A DNA stretch of 64,000 nucleotides from the NCBI RefSeq assembly GCF_000430805.1, contig NZ_KE387261.1, forward strand, positions 57,584 through 121,583, read 5' to 3'. The notes beneath the pieces were generated by a model, which saw only the letters and a program-made list of their open reading frames with translations, made no database searches and was not told where the DNA came from. This document shows, piece after piece, positions 34,501 to 42,104 of this stretch. Every line of letters begins with the position of its first letter. Position 1 is the stretch's first letter. The stretch is from Chitinilyticum aquatile DSM 21506 (GTDB lineage: Bacteria > Pseudomonadota > Gammaproteobacteria > Burkholderiales > Chitinibacteraceae). The position numbers and the translations under genes are program-made.

Positions 34501-35205
34501 AGCCCGACCTGGTCCGGTCTGGAAAGCGAAGAGGTCAGCTACAACGCCGGTTATACCAATGTGCACGAGCTGATTCCCTGGCGCACGCTCACCGGCCGCC
34601 AGCAGTTCTACCAGGACCACCGCTGGATGATCGATTTTGGCGAAGGTTTCACCGTCTACAAGCCGCACGTCGATCTGAAGACCACCGACGCGATGCTGAA
34701 CAAGCTGCCCAACGGCAACCCGGAGCTGGTGCTGAACTTCATCACACCGCACCAGAAGTGGGGCATTCACTCCACCTACTCGGACAACCTGCGCATGTTG
34801 ACGCTCAGCCGTGGTGGCCCGCACGTGTGGCTTTCCGAGGCGGATGCGAAGAAGGCCGGCATTGTCGACAACGACTGGATCGAGGTCTTCAACGTCAACG
34901 GCACGCTGACTGCCCGTGCGGTGGTGAGCCAGCGCGTTCCCGACGGCATGACGCTGATGTATCACGCCCAGGAAAAGATCGTGAACGTGCCGGGCGCCGA
35001 AACCAGCAAGAAGCGTGGCGGCATCCACAACTCGGTCACCCGTGCGGTTACCAAGCCCACGCACATGATCGGTGGTTACGCGCAGCAGGCTTACGGCTTC
35101 AACTACTACGGCACGGTGGGCAGCAATCGTGATGAGTTTGTCATCGTGCGCAAGATGAAGAACGTCGAGTGGCTGGATCAGCCGCTGAACAAGACCGAGG
35201 CCTGA
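31516..35205 (+). CDS. narG: Respiratory nitrate reductase, alpha subunit
   Basis: Catalytic subunit that reduces nitrate to nitrite at a Mo-bis(MGD) centre on the cytoplasmic side of NarGHI. The 1229-residue protein keeps the N-terminal FS0 cluster ligands H50, C54, C58 and C93 and the Mo ligand D222 in the Y-C-D-L-P-P-A-S-P-Q-V-W-G block, at the same numbering as E. coli NarG. I chose the ATG at 31516, with a GGAGG site 6 bp upstream; the frame extends to 31477 but not in the family. It starts the narGHJI-ppiC operon: narH follows after 10 bp. No twin-arginine signal is needed or present, as usual for NarG. Confidence 0.98.
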   Translation: MSHFLDRLKFLSRTVDTFADGHGAVVAEDRQWENAYRARWQQDKVVRSTHGVNCTGSCSWRVFVKNGLITWELQQTDYPRTRPDLPNHEPRGCPRGASYSWYVYSAQRVKYPLIRGKLVEMWREARQTMDPLTAWEYISQNPERAKAYKSIRGQGGFVRADWDTATEIIAAANAYTIKEYGPDRIIGFSPIPAMSMVSYAAGSRYLSLIGGVCMSFYDWYCDLPPASPQVWGEQTDVPESADWYNSTYLMVWGSNVPMTRTPDAHFYTEVRYKGTKTVAVSSDFGEMAKFGDIWLAPKQGTDAALAMAMGHVVLNEFHKTGKSEYFKSYGKQYTDFPMLVMLKDNGQGLVGDHYLRASHLSGHDDANNPDWKTLLIDEKTGDIVVPNGTVGLRWGEQGENVGKWNLELKAADGREIDPLLSLKDKSDEIVSVGFPYFGGEHNDVLFRNVPAKRITLKDGSSVLVATVYDLMLANYGVDNGHGGGNVATSYDQDIPYTPKWQEKHTGVKGIDVETVAREFADNADKTHGKSMVIVGAALNHWYHMDMTYRGIINLLMMCGCVGQSGGGWAHYVGQEKLRPQQGWVPLAFATDWNRPPRHMNSTSFFYNHTSQWRHEKLGVNEILSPTAQAAKFKGMALLDFNAKSERMGWLPSAPQLETNPLEVTRAAAAAGKDPVAYAVENLKAGTLNMSCDDPDNPRNFPRNMFVWRSNILGSSGKGHEYFLKYLLGTQNALFDNEADGIKPTEVKVRPAAEGKLDLLTVLDFRMSTTCLYADIVLPTATWYEKDDLNTSDMHPFIHPLSEAVQPLWQAKSDWEIYKLIAKRLTEIGGPVLGTQKDLVLVPLLHDTPGELGQPLEPKDWKKGECDLLPGKTAPNMVVVERDYTRIFEKFTSIGPLLEKAGNGGKGIAWKTEHEVHELAGLNGKAANGQPRLESAIDAAEMILTLAPETNGHVAVKAWDALSKITGRDHKHLAIPREHDKIRFRDVQAQPRKIISSPTWSGLESEEVSYNAGYTNVHELIPWRTLTGRQQFYQDHRWMIDFGEGFTVYKPHVDLKTTDAMLNKLPNGNPELVLNFITPHQKWGIHSTYSDNLRMLTLSRGGPHVWLSEADAKKAGIVDNDWIEVFNVNGTLTARAVVSQRVPDGMTLMYHAQEKIVNVPGAETSKKRGGIHNSVTRAVTKPTHMIGGYAQQAYGFNYYGTVGSNRDEFVIVRKMKNVEWLDQPLNKTEA

Positions 35206-35215
35206 GGAGAAAACC

Positions 35216-36781
35216 ATGAAAATTCGTGCACAAGTGGCGATGGTGCTCAACCTCGACAAATGCATCGGCTGCCACACCTGTTCGATCACCTGCAAGAACG
35301 TCTGGACCAGCCGTGACGGCGTCGAATACGCCTGGTTCAACAACGTCGAAACCAAGCCGGGCATCGGCTATCCGAAGGAATGGGAAAACCAGGAAAAATG
35401 GAAGGGCGGCTGGCAGCGCAACAGTGCCGGCAAGCTCGAACCGCGCCAGGGCGGCAAGCTGCGCATTCTGGCCAACATCTTCGGTAACCCGAACCTGCCG
35501 GAAATCGACGATTATTACGAGCCGTTCACCTACGACTACGAGCACCTGCAGAATGCCCCGCTGATGCAGACACCGCCGACGGCGCGTCCGGTCTCGGTGA
35601 TTACCGGCCAGAAGATGGACAAGATCGAGTGGGGCCCGAACTGGGAAGACGATCTGGGCGGCGAATTCAGCAAGCGCAGCAAGGACCAGCTGTTCAAGGA
35701 TGTCGAGAAGGAGATGTACTCGACGTTTGAGAACACCTTCATGATGTACCTGCCGCGTCTGTGCGAACACTGCCTGAATCCGGCCTGTGTGGCCTCGTGC
35801 CCGTCGGGCTCGATCTACAAGCGCGAGGACGACGGCATCGTGCTGGTGGATCAGGACAAGTGCCGCGGCTGGCGGATGTGCATCTCCGGCTGCCCGTACA
35901 AGAAGATCTACTACAACTGGGAGTCGGGCAAGGCCGAGAAGTGCACCTTCTGCTACCCGCGCATCGAAGGCGGCCAGCCGACCGTGTGTTCCGAATCCTG
36001 TGTGGGCCGTATCCGCTATCTGGGCGTGCTGCTGTACGACGCCGACCAGATCGAGACGGCGGCGAGTGTGGCCAATGAAGAAGACCTGTACAACGCGCAG
36101 CTCAAGGTCTTCCTCGACCCGAACCTGCCTTCTGTTATCGAGGAAGCCCGCAAGCAGGGCATTCCGGAATCGTGGCTGGAATCCGCACGCAAGTCGCCGG
36201 TGTACAAGATGGCCGTGGAATGGAAGATCGCCTTCCCGCTGCACCCGGAATACCGCACGCTGCCGATGGTGTGGTACATCCCGCCGCTGTCGCCGATCCA
36301 GGCGGCGGCCGAGCGCGGCGTACTGGGCCGCAACGGCATCCTGCCGGACGTGTCCGAAATGCGCATTCCGGTGAAATACCTGGCCAACCTGCTGACTGCC
36401 GGCGACGAAAAGCCGGTACTGGCGGCGCTTGACAAGATGCTGGCCATGCGTGCCTACATGCGCGGCGTGAGCGTGGACAAGACCGAAAATCTGGAGGTAT
36501 TGAAGCAGGTGGGATTGACCCAGGCGCAGGTCGAAGAGATGTACCAGATCATGGCGATTGCGAATTACGAAGACCGCTTCGTGATACCTAGCAGCCACAA
36601 GGAGATGGTCGAGGACAGCTTCAACGACAAGGCGAGCTGTGGCTTCACCTTTGGCAACGGCTGCTCGGGCGGGGTGTCCAGCGGCACGCTGTTCGGCAAG
36701 AAGAAGGAAGGCTCGATCATCTTTGTCGACATGCCCAAATCCAGAAAAAATCCCCGCAAAAATGCGGCTGAGACCGAGTAA
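35216..36781 (+). CDS. narH: Respiratory nitrate reductase, beta subunit
   Basis: Electron-transfer subunit with four Fe-S clusters linking NarI haem to NarG. The 521-residue protein has the first cluster motif C16-x2-C19-x2-C22-x3-C26 and later Cys clusters C-E-H-C-L-N-P-A-C-V-A-S-C-P and C-R-G-W-R-M-C-I-S-G-C-P, in which W replaces the third Cys (3Fe-4S ligand set), as in E. coli NarH. Then C-T-F-C-Y-P-R and E-S-C-V-G-R follow. Ribosome site GGAG is 6 bp upstream. The narJ ATG follows 12 bp after the stop. Confidence 0.98.
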   Translation: MKIRAQVAMVLNLDKCIGCHTCSITCKNVWTSRDGVEYAWFNNVETKPGIGYPKEWENQEKWKGGWQRNSAGKLEPRQGGKLRILANIFGNPNLPEIDDYYEPFTYDYEHLQNAPLMQTPPTARPVSVITGQKMDKIEWGPNWEDDLGGEFSKRSKDQLFKDVEKEMYSTFENTFMMYLPRLCEHCLNPACVASCPSGSIYKREDDGIVLVDQDKCRGWRMCISGCPYKKIYYNWESGKAEKCTFCYPRIEGGQPTVCSESCVGRIRYLGVLLYDADQIETAASVANEEDLYNAQLKVFLDPNLPSVIEEARKQGIPESWLESARKSPVYKMAVEWKIAFPLHPEYRTLPMVWYIPPLSPIQAAAERGVLGRNGILPDVSEMRIPVKYLANLLTAGDEKPVLAALDKMLAMRAYMRGVSVDKTENLEVLKQVGLTQAQVEEMYQIMAIANYEDRFVIPSSHKEMVEDSFNDKASCGFTFGNGCSGGVSSGTLFGKKKEGSIIFVDMPKSRKNPRKNAAETE

Positions 36782-36793
36782 GGAGGGGTATCG

Positions 36794-37471
36794 ATGAAAC
36801 ACTTCCAGATTCTGTCGGCCCTGCTGCAATACCCGGAGGAGGTATTGATCGAGGCGCTGCCGGAAATCTGCCAGGAGCTCGAAGACGCACCGGCCGGCAT
36901 GGCCGGTGTGCTGGAGCCGCTGGTGGATTTTCTCGCCAGCCAGCCGCTGATCAGCCTGCAGGAAAGCTACGTCAACACCTTTGATCGCAGCCGCAGTCAC
37001 AGCCTGCACCTGTTCGAGCATGTGTACGGCGAAAGCCGCGACCGGGGCCCGGCGATGGTGAGCCTGATGCAGGAATACACCGATCGCGGTTTCTTTATCG
37101 CGGCCGACGAGCTGCCGGATTACCTGCCGCTGTTCCTGGAGTTTCTGGGGCAGGTCGATGCGGCCACGGCGGAGGAATTCCTTGGCGAATCGATCCACGT
37201 GATTGCCCGCATCGGCGAGAAGCTGCAGGAATCGGGTAGCCCGTATGCCTGTGTGTTCGATGTGCTGCGCAGTCTGACCGACGTTGCGCCGCTGCCGCTG
37301 GCCGAACCGCCAGTCCGTGACATGGACGAAGTCATGGAGCAGTTCGGTGCCGGTTTTGACGGCATCGAGCCGCTGCTGCAATTGTCGAAGCCCGGCAGTG
37401 CTTGTGGCAGCAGCACGCAAACCATCCAGTTCCATCCGCGCAGCAATACCGCTGTGCAGCAAGGAGTATAA
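36794..37471 (+). CDS. narJ: Nitrate reductase assembly chaperone
   Basis: Cytosolic chaperone that holds NarG for Mo-cofactor insertion; absent from the final enzyme. The 225-residue all-helical protein has the TorD/NarJ-type N-terminus (L-S-A-L-L-Q-Y-P), Y-V-N-T-F-D-R-S-R-S-H-S-L-H-L-F-E-H-V-Y-G-E-S-R-D-R-G (the NarJ signature near residue 57-80), then L-P-D-Y-L-P-L-F-L-E-F-L. The narI start is 2 bp after its stop. The GGGTAT at 36786 and ATACCC at 36829 lie exactly 49 bp apart, end to end, across its start, but this looks coincidental. Confidence 0.95.
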   Translation: MKHFQILSALLQYPEEVLIEALPEICQELEDAPAGMAGVLEPLVDFLASQPLISLQESYVNTFDRSRSHSLHLFEHVYGESRDRGPAMVSLMQEYTDRGFFIAADELPDYLPLFLEFLGQVDAATAEEFLGESIHVIARIGEKLQESGSPYACVFDVLRSLTDVAPLPLAEPPVRDMDEVMEQFGAGFDGIEPLLQLSKPGSACGSSTQTIQFHPRSNTAVQQGV

Positions 37472-37473
37472 CG

Positions 37474-38157
37474 ATGAGCTATCTCGACCAATTCCTGTTC
37501 GGGATTTACCCGTACATCGCGCTGGCGATTTTCCTGTTCGGCTCGCTGGTGCGCTTCGAGCGCGAACAGTACACCTGGAAGGCCGATTCCACCCAGTTGC
37601 TGCACCGTGGTGCATTGGTGACCGGCTCGCGCCTGTTCCACTTCGGCGTGATCGGCGTGTTCCTCGGTCACCTGGGTGGGCTGCTGACGCCCCTGTCGGT
37701 GTGGCATGCGCTGGGCGTGGCACCGGAAGCCAAGCAGATTCTGGCAATAGCTGCTGGTGGCATTCTGGGCGGCATCGGCCTGCTCGGCTTGCTGATCCTG
37801 CTGCATCGTCGCCTCAGCAATGAGCGCCTGGCTGCCGTGACGCCGCTGCGCGACAAGGTGCTGCTGTCCTGGCTGCTGGTGACCTTGGGTCTGGGGCTGG
37901 CGACCATTCCGGTGTCGATGGGGCATATGGATGGCCAGATGATGATGCGGTTCATGGAGTGGGCGCAGCGCATCGTGACCTTCCGTGGCGATGCGGCCAG
38001 CTTTGTCGCCGGTGCGCCGCTGGTATTCAAGCTGCACATCTTCTTCGGTCTCACTTTCTTCATCATCTTCCCGTTCACCCGCATGGTGCATACCTGGAGC
38101 GGCTTCGGCAGCGTCGGCTATATCACTCGCGCCTGGCAGCTGGTACGCCCGCGCTGA
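37474..38157 (+). CDS. narI: Respiratory nitrate reductase, gamma subunit
   Basis: Membrane cytochrome b that takes electrons from quinol to NarH. The 227-residue protein has five helices and haem b ligands H56 and H66 in R-L-F-H-F-G-V-I-G-V-F-L-G-H and, late in the chain, H188 and H206 (L-H-I-F-F-G and V-H-T-W-S-G), in line with E. coli H56/H66/H187/H205. It starts 2 bp after narJ with an AAGGAG site inside narJ's end. ppiC follows after a 136-bp gap. Confidence 0.97.
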   Translation: MSYLDQFLFGIYPYIALAIFLFGSLVRFEREQYTWKADSTQLLHRGALVTGSRLFHFGVIGVFLGHLGGLLTPLSVWHALGVAPEAKQILAIAAGGILGGIGLLGLLILLHRRLSNERLAAVTPLRDKVLLSWLLVTLGLGLATIPVSMGHMDGQMMMRFMEWAQRIVTFRGDAASFVAGAPLVFKLHIFFGLTFFIIFPFTRMVHTWSGFGSVGYITRAWQLVRPR

Positions 38158-38293
38158 CGCAAACCGGCCCCGGGGTGTTTGCCCCGGTGCTGAACAACGC
38201 CCGGGCGCCGGTCCTGTCGCTGTCGTGCAGTTTGCCGATTGCCACTGCGACCTGACCGGCATCTCGGCGTTTCTGCATTCAAAGGAGAGCCAC

Positions 38294-39031
38294 ATGGCCA
38301 TTCTGGTAAACGGTGTGGAAATCACCGACGCAATGATCGAGGCCGAGCTGCCACATCATCAGCAGGCGGCCAAACCGCTGGATGCCGCCGTGCAGGAGCT
38401 GATCCTGCGCGAAGTGCTGCAGCAGGAAGCCGCCAGCCAGGGCTTTGCTGGTGAAGACGCCATTGCCGATCTGCTGGATAGCGCCATCTGCATCCCTGCA
38501 GCCGACGACGCGGCCTGCCGGCAGTGGTACGAGCAGCATCCGCAGGCCTTTGTGCAGGGCGAGCTGGTGGCTGCCAGCCATATTCTTTTTCAGGTCACCG
38601 AATCGGTGCCGCTGGAACTGCTGCGAGCCAAGGCCGAGGAGGTATTGGCTGATACCCTTTCTAATCCAGGGGCTTTCGGGCAATACGCCAGGCAGTATTC
38701 CAATTGCCCATCCGGCGAAGTTGGCGGCAGCCTCGGGCAGTTCGGCCGCGGGCAGATGGTGCCCGAATTCGAGAAAGTGGTCTTTGCGCTGGAGGAGGGC
38801 ACGATTGCGCCACGGCTGGTGGAAACGCGCTTCGGCCTGCACATCGTGCGCTGCGAACGCAAGGTGGCTGGCCGCCGGCTGGATTTCGCGGTCGTGCAGG
38901 GGAAGATTGCCGATTACCTGGGTGAAGCCGCCACGCGGCAGGCGATGAATCACTATCTGCAGAAACTGGTCGGCGCAGCGCGCATCGAAGGTTTCCGCAT
39001 GGCAGGGGCCGGGTCGCCGCTCCTGCAGTAG
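38294..39031 (+). CDS. Parvulin-type peptidyl-prolyl isomerase (PpiC/NifM-like)
   Basis: A 245-residue parvulin that speeds cis-trans prolyl isomerisation. The N-terminus is a SurA-N-like helical part (residues 1-90); the parvulin core runs from about residue 95 to 195 with A-S-H-I-L-F-Q-V, C-P-S-G-E-V-G-G-S-L-G-Q-F-G-R-G-Q-M-V-P-E-F-E and F-G-L-H-I-V-R. No signal peptide, so cytosolic, like the narI-linked PpiC proteins that assist nitrate reductase assembly. Start ATG has AAAGGAG 7 bp upstream. A 49-bp palindrome-like segment (38640-38688) falls in the coding sequence. Confidence 0.88.
   Translation: MAILVNGVEITDAMIEAELPHHQQAAKPLDAAVQELILREVLQQEAASQGFAGEDAIADLLDSAICIPAADDAACRQWYEQHPQAFVQGELVAASHILFQVTESVPLELLRAKAEEVLADTLSNPGAFGQYARQYSNCPSGEVGGSLGQFGRGQMVPEFEKVVFALEEGTIAPRLVETRFGLHIVRCERKVAGRRLDFAVVQGKIADYLGEAATRQAMNHYLQKLVGAARIEGFRMAGAGSPLLQ
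38640..38688. repeat. 49-bp palindrome-like segment inside ppiC
   Basis: AGGTAT-N9-CCC-N13-GGC-N9-ATACGC matches the family grid at every spacing; GTATTG pairs with CAATAC. The second arm (reverse complement GTATTGCCC then GAAAGCC) resembles copy 9. Codons ctt-tct-aat-cca here are unlike the flanks. The encoded parvulin sequence is normal, with no insertion. Confidence 0.45.
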
Positions 39032-39070
39032 GCTACCCGCAGCAGGTTTGCTACACCGGCCCATCCCGAG

Positions 39071-39094
39071 GCCCCCGCTTTGCGGGGGCTTTTT
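39071..39094 (+). terminator. Rho-independent terminator after the nar operon
   Basis: GCCCCCGC and GCGGGGGC arms around TTT followed by T5; 40 bp after the ppiC stop. Confidence 0.9.
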
Positions 39095-39245
39095 GCTTCA
39101 TGCTGTGCCGAAGCGCCTTTTGTGGCAAAAACTGGCCGCTTTTGCATGTTTTTCCGCCAGTGAGCCCGAGCAAAACAGTCGGGAATCCATCCGGGCTTGG
39201 CGGGCGATGAGCTGATCGGGCCGCCCGTCCCACGGCCATGGGCGC

Positions 39246-40901
39246 TTAGCCGGGGCGTTTGATGCAGCCCCGGAAGGCATCCAGCCCGGCGTCATAGACA
39301 GTGCTGCGGATGTCGAGCAGGCCCAGCGTGGAATGAAAGAGATTGTCGTGCGAGACGGGTTTGCTGCTGCCGGCCTTCACGCAACCTTCGTCCAGCCCGA
39401 AGCGCTGGCTGAAGCCTTGCGAAAACCACGCCACCATCGGAATGTGCGTCTGCTGGCTCGGCGCAATCAGGTAGGGCGTGGCGTGAAGAAACAGGCCTTT
39501 TTCCCCGGTCGATTCACCGTGATCCGACATGTACCACAGCGCACTGTCGTAGGCCGGTTGCTGTTGCAGCAGGCGGATGGTGCTGGCGAGGAAGTGGTCG
39601 TTATAGCGGATAGCATTGTCGTAGGCGTTGATGATTTCTTCGCGCGGGCAATCCTGCAGCTGGTTTGAGCGGCAGACCGGTTTGTCGATTTCGAATTCCG
39701 GCGGCACGCGCAGGTAGTAGCTGGGGCCGTGGTTGCCCTTCTGGTGCAGCACCAGCACGGTATCCTGCGGGTCTTTCGCCAGCCGCTCCGCGAGCCCATC
39801 CAGCAGCGCCATGTCATAGCATTCGTCAGCGCGGCAGTTGGCGCGTTTGGCATCGCCCGGTGGCAGGCTTTCTTCGCCCACACGTTTGGCTACGCCCTTG
39901 CTGCCGGCATTGTTGTCGAGCCAGATCACGCGCATGCCGGCGGTGTGCAGGATGTCGATCAGGTTTTCGCGCTCGCCGGCACGGCTGACGTCGAAATCGC
40001 TGCGCGTATAGCCGGAGAACATGCAGGGCACCGAGACCGCCGTTTCCGTGCCGCAGGAGCTGGCATTGCTGAAATTGACAACGTCGAGCCTGCGCAATTC
40101 CGGTGTGGTGTCGCGCGGGTAGCCATTGAGGCCGAAACTCTCGGCGCGTGCGGTTTCACCGACGACGATGACAAACAGCGCTTTCTTCCCCGCGCCGGTA
40201 GCGGTGGCCAGTGCCGGCCCCTTGTGCGCATCACGGCCGTAAGGCGCGGCAACGACATCCTTTTTGACCTTTTCACCGATCAGATAGCGGCTGCTGGCGT
40301 AAATCGCGTTGGCCGGGTTGATCAGGTAGCGGATTTCCTTGTTGTTGCGAACGAAGGACGCATAGCTCTGGTAAAAGCCGATGATGAGTGCCGCGCCCAG
40401 CAGCAGTGTCAGCACGATCGTCAGCGCCTTGTGCAGCAGCGCGCGCGCCAGGCGCGGATGCGCGATCTCGGCTTGCCAGAGCAGCCAGCCCGGCAGCACG
40501 CCCAGCAGCACGATGTACAGCACCATGCGCAAGCTCAGTAGCTCGCCGGCCTCGCGTACGTCGGTCTGGAACACATTGCGCACCATATTGCGGTCGATCA
40601 TCACGCCATAAGTGTTCATGAAATAGGCGACGACAGCGGCCAGCAGCAGCAGGCCGATCAGCACCGGTTTGCCGATGCGCGGCCACAGCAGCAGGGTGGC
40701 AAGGAGGTTGTAGAACAGCAGCAGCAGGACGAAGCTCGCGCTGAAAAAGGCCAGCTTGAAGGACAGGCTGCCGCTGACGACATGCCAGGACGCACTGAAA
40801 AATGCCGTATTGCAGGCCAGGGTCACGAAAAGGGCAAACAGCAGGCTGGCAAGCCAGTGTGGCAGTGGGCGGCGCAGCAGGGGCAGGGGAAGGGCAGGCA
40901 T
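39246..40901 (-). CDS. Phosphoethanolamine transferase (EptA family)
   Basis: Inner-membrane enzyme that adds phosphoethanolamine to lipid A or other envelope glycolipids, lowering surface charge. The 551-residue protein has five N-terminal helices (to about residue 185) and a periplasmic alkaline-phosphatase-fold domain. V-V-G-E-T-A-R-A (E249) and the Thr-containing S-C-G-T-E-T-A-V-S-V-P-C-M-F-S stretch (282-296) carry the metal and nucleophile residues; S-D-H-G-E supplies the metal ligand Asp/His. Six-plus Cys residues in the domain fit the family's disulfides. Whether it acts on lipid A (EptA) or another target is not decided by sequence. It is unlinked to a PmrAB-type system. Confidence 0.9.
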   Translation of the reverse strand: MPALPLPLLRRPLPHWLASLLFALFVTLACNTAFFSASWHVVSGSLSFKLAFFSASFVLLLLFYNLLATLLLWPRIGKPVLIGLLLLAAVVAYFMNTYGVMIDRNMVRNVFQTDVREAGELLSLRMVLYIVLLGVLPGWLLWQAEIAHPRLARALLHKALTIVLTLLLGAALIIGFYQSYASFVRNNKEIRYLINPANAIYASSRYLIGEKVKKDVVAAPYGRDAHKGPALATATGAGKKALFVIVVGETARAESFGLNGYPRDTTPELRRLDVVNFSNASSCGTETAVSVPCMFSGYTRSDFDVSRAGERENLIDILHTAGMRVIWLDNNAGSKGVAKRVGEESLPPGDAKRANCRADECYDMALLDGLAERLAKDPQDTVLVLHQKGNHGPSYYLRVPPEFEIDKPVCRSNQLQDCPREEIINAYDNAIRYNDHFLASTIRLLQQQPAYDSALWYMSDHGESTGEKGLFLHATPYLIAPSQQTHIPMVAWFSQGFSQRFGLDEGCVKAGSSKPVSHDNLFHSTLGLLDIRSTVYDAGLDAFRGCIKRPG

Positions 40902-40997
40902 GAATCGACTCGAAGTCAGGACAGCCTGCAGCGTACGGGGCGAGACTTAACCGTGAGTTAAGCCGGAGAGGAGAAGTTGCTGTGTTTATACGTGTTT

Positions 40998-41046
40998 GGG
41001 TATGTGGCTTTAGTCATTGAAATTAAATGGCCTTGGCCGTATACCT
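40998..41046. repeat. 49-bp palindrome family, copy 8
   Basis: GGGTAT-N9-GTC-N13-GGC-N9-ATACCT. GGTAT/ATACC and GTCATT/AATGGC (one G-T) pair. Lies between the divergent-start phosphoethanolamine transferase and the end of the CapA-like gene. Confidence 0.8.
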
Positions 41047-41063
41047 ATTGATGTGTTCGTGGC

Positions 41064-42104
41064 TTACGGTTTTACGGTGGCAAACTTGCCGTCCGGGCCG
41101 AAGCGCAGGCCGTGTCCGGGCACATCGCGCTCGCTCAGCTGCTGCACCAGCTGTGCCGCGCGCTGCTCGGGGTCGGGCTGCGGGCCGCTTTGCTTGGTCT
41201 GGAAGCCGCTGATGATCTGGCCGCCCAGCAGCCGGCCCGTGCGATCCAGCTCGACATTGAGCAGCATTGCGTAGCCATTGGCATCGCGCAGGTTGAAGCG
41301 CTGCCAGGTCGCAAAATTGCCGAGACTGTAGGCGATCAGGCGATCCTTGTAGACCTGCATCGCCCGCGGTACATGCGGGCCGTGACCGAGCACCAGATCG
41401 GCGCCGGCATCGATCGCCAGTCGGGCAAAGGCGCGCACGTCGCCGCGATCCTGGCCGAGGAAAAATTCCCGTCCCGGTGGCAGTGTCATGGCTTTCATGC
41501 CTTCGGCTCCGGCGTGCATCGAAATCACCGTGATGTCGACCTTGCCCGCCAGTTCGCGGATGAGCCGCTCGGCGCCGGCATGGTCGTTCATCGGGCAGGT
41601 GCCGGCGCTGGGTGAAAAGGCCAGTACGCCGATTTTCAGCCCCTTGCGTTCCAGAATGGCGGGGACGCAATTATCCTGCCCGCTGAAGGGCAGCCCGCCG
41701 CGCGTGAGATTCAGCGCGGTGTCGCGCCGGCCTGCGGCACCGAAATCGCCGGCATGATTGTTGGCAACCGACACCACGTCGAAGCCGCTGTCCTTCAGGC
41801 ATTGCGGCGTGTCGGACGGCATCGCGAAAAAGTAGCAGTTGTCCTTGCACGGCTTGGCGTCCGCCGTGTTGTCGGTGATGGCACCTTCGAGGTTGCCGAA
41901 AGTGATGTCGGCGCGTCCGAGCGGCTCGCGCATGCCGGCAAACAGGTCGGTACAGCGCTCGGGCAGCAGCGGCGTCGGGTAAATCGACCCCGTCATGATG
42001 TCGCCTACCGCATTGATGGTAATCGCGGGCTCGGAAGCCCGTGCGTTGCCGCCCGCCAGCAGCACCAGCCCGGTGGCCAGTGCCGCGATGAGTTGAGTGA
42101 TCAT
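41064..42104 (-). CDS. CapA-like (PGA_cap) calcineurin-fold protein
   Basis: A 346-residue protein of the PGA_cap/CapA family, a calcineurin-like metallophosphatase fold linked to poly-gamma-glutamate or other capsule steps. Signal peptide (residues 1-26, ends A-R-A-S). Metal and signature motifs: N-A-V-G-D-I-M-T-G-S near the mature start, N-L-E-G-A-I, V-A-N-N-H-A-G-D-F-G, and H-G-P-H-V-P-R. The ATG at 42104 overlaps the stop of the upstream NlpC/P60 gene by ATGA, so the two are translationally coupled. No other capsule genes are nearby; the substrate is unknown. Confidence 0.85.
   Translation of the reverse strand: MITQLIAALATGLVLLAGGNARASEPAITINAVGDIMTGSIYPTPLLPERCTDLFAGMREPLGRADITFGNLEGAITDNTADAKPCKDNCYFFAMPSDTPQCLKDSGFDVVSVANNHAGDFGAAGRRDTALNLTRGGLPFSGQDNCVPAILERKGLKIGVLAFSPSAGTCPMNDHAGAERLIRELAGKVDITVISMHAGAEGMKAMTLPPGREFFLGQDRGDVRAFARLAIDAGADLVLGHGPHVPRAMQVYKDRLIAYSLGNFATWQRFNLRDANGYAMLLNVELDRTGRLLGGQIISGFQTKQSGPQPDPEQRAAQLVQQLSERDVPGHGLRFGPDGKFATVKP

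Noticed and set aside
32893..35364. Long open frames opposite narG, narH and maeB (up to ~900 codons)
   Set aside because: They are shadows of high-GC coding DNA on the other strand; none has a family motif or ribosome site and all lie inside certain genes.
36786..36834. GGGTAT and ATACCC exactly 49 bp apart across the narJ start, with GGC in place
   Set aside because: The first GCC is missing, inner pairing is poor, and ATACCC is explained by the conserved Q-Y-P codons of NarJ; codons are normal for this genome. Probably coincidence.
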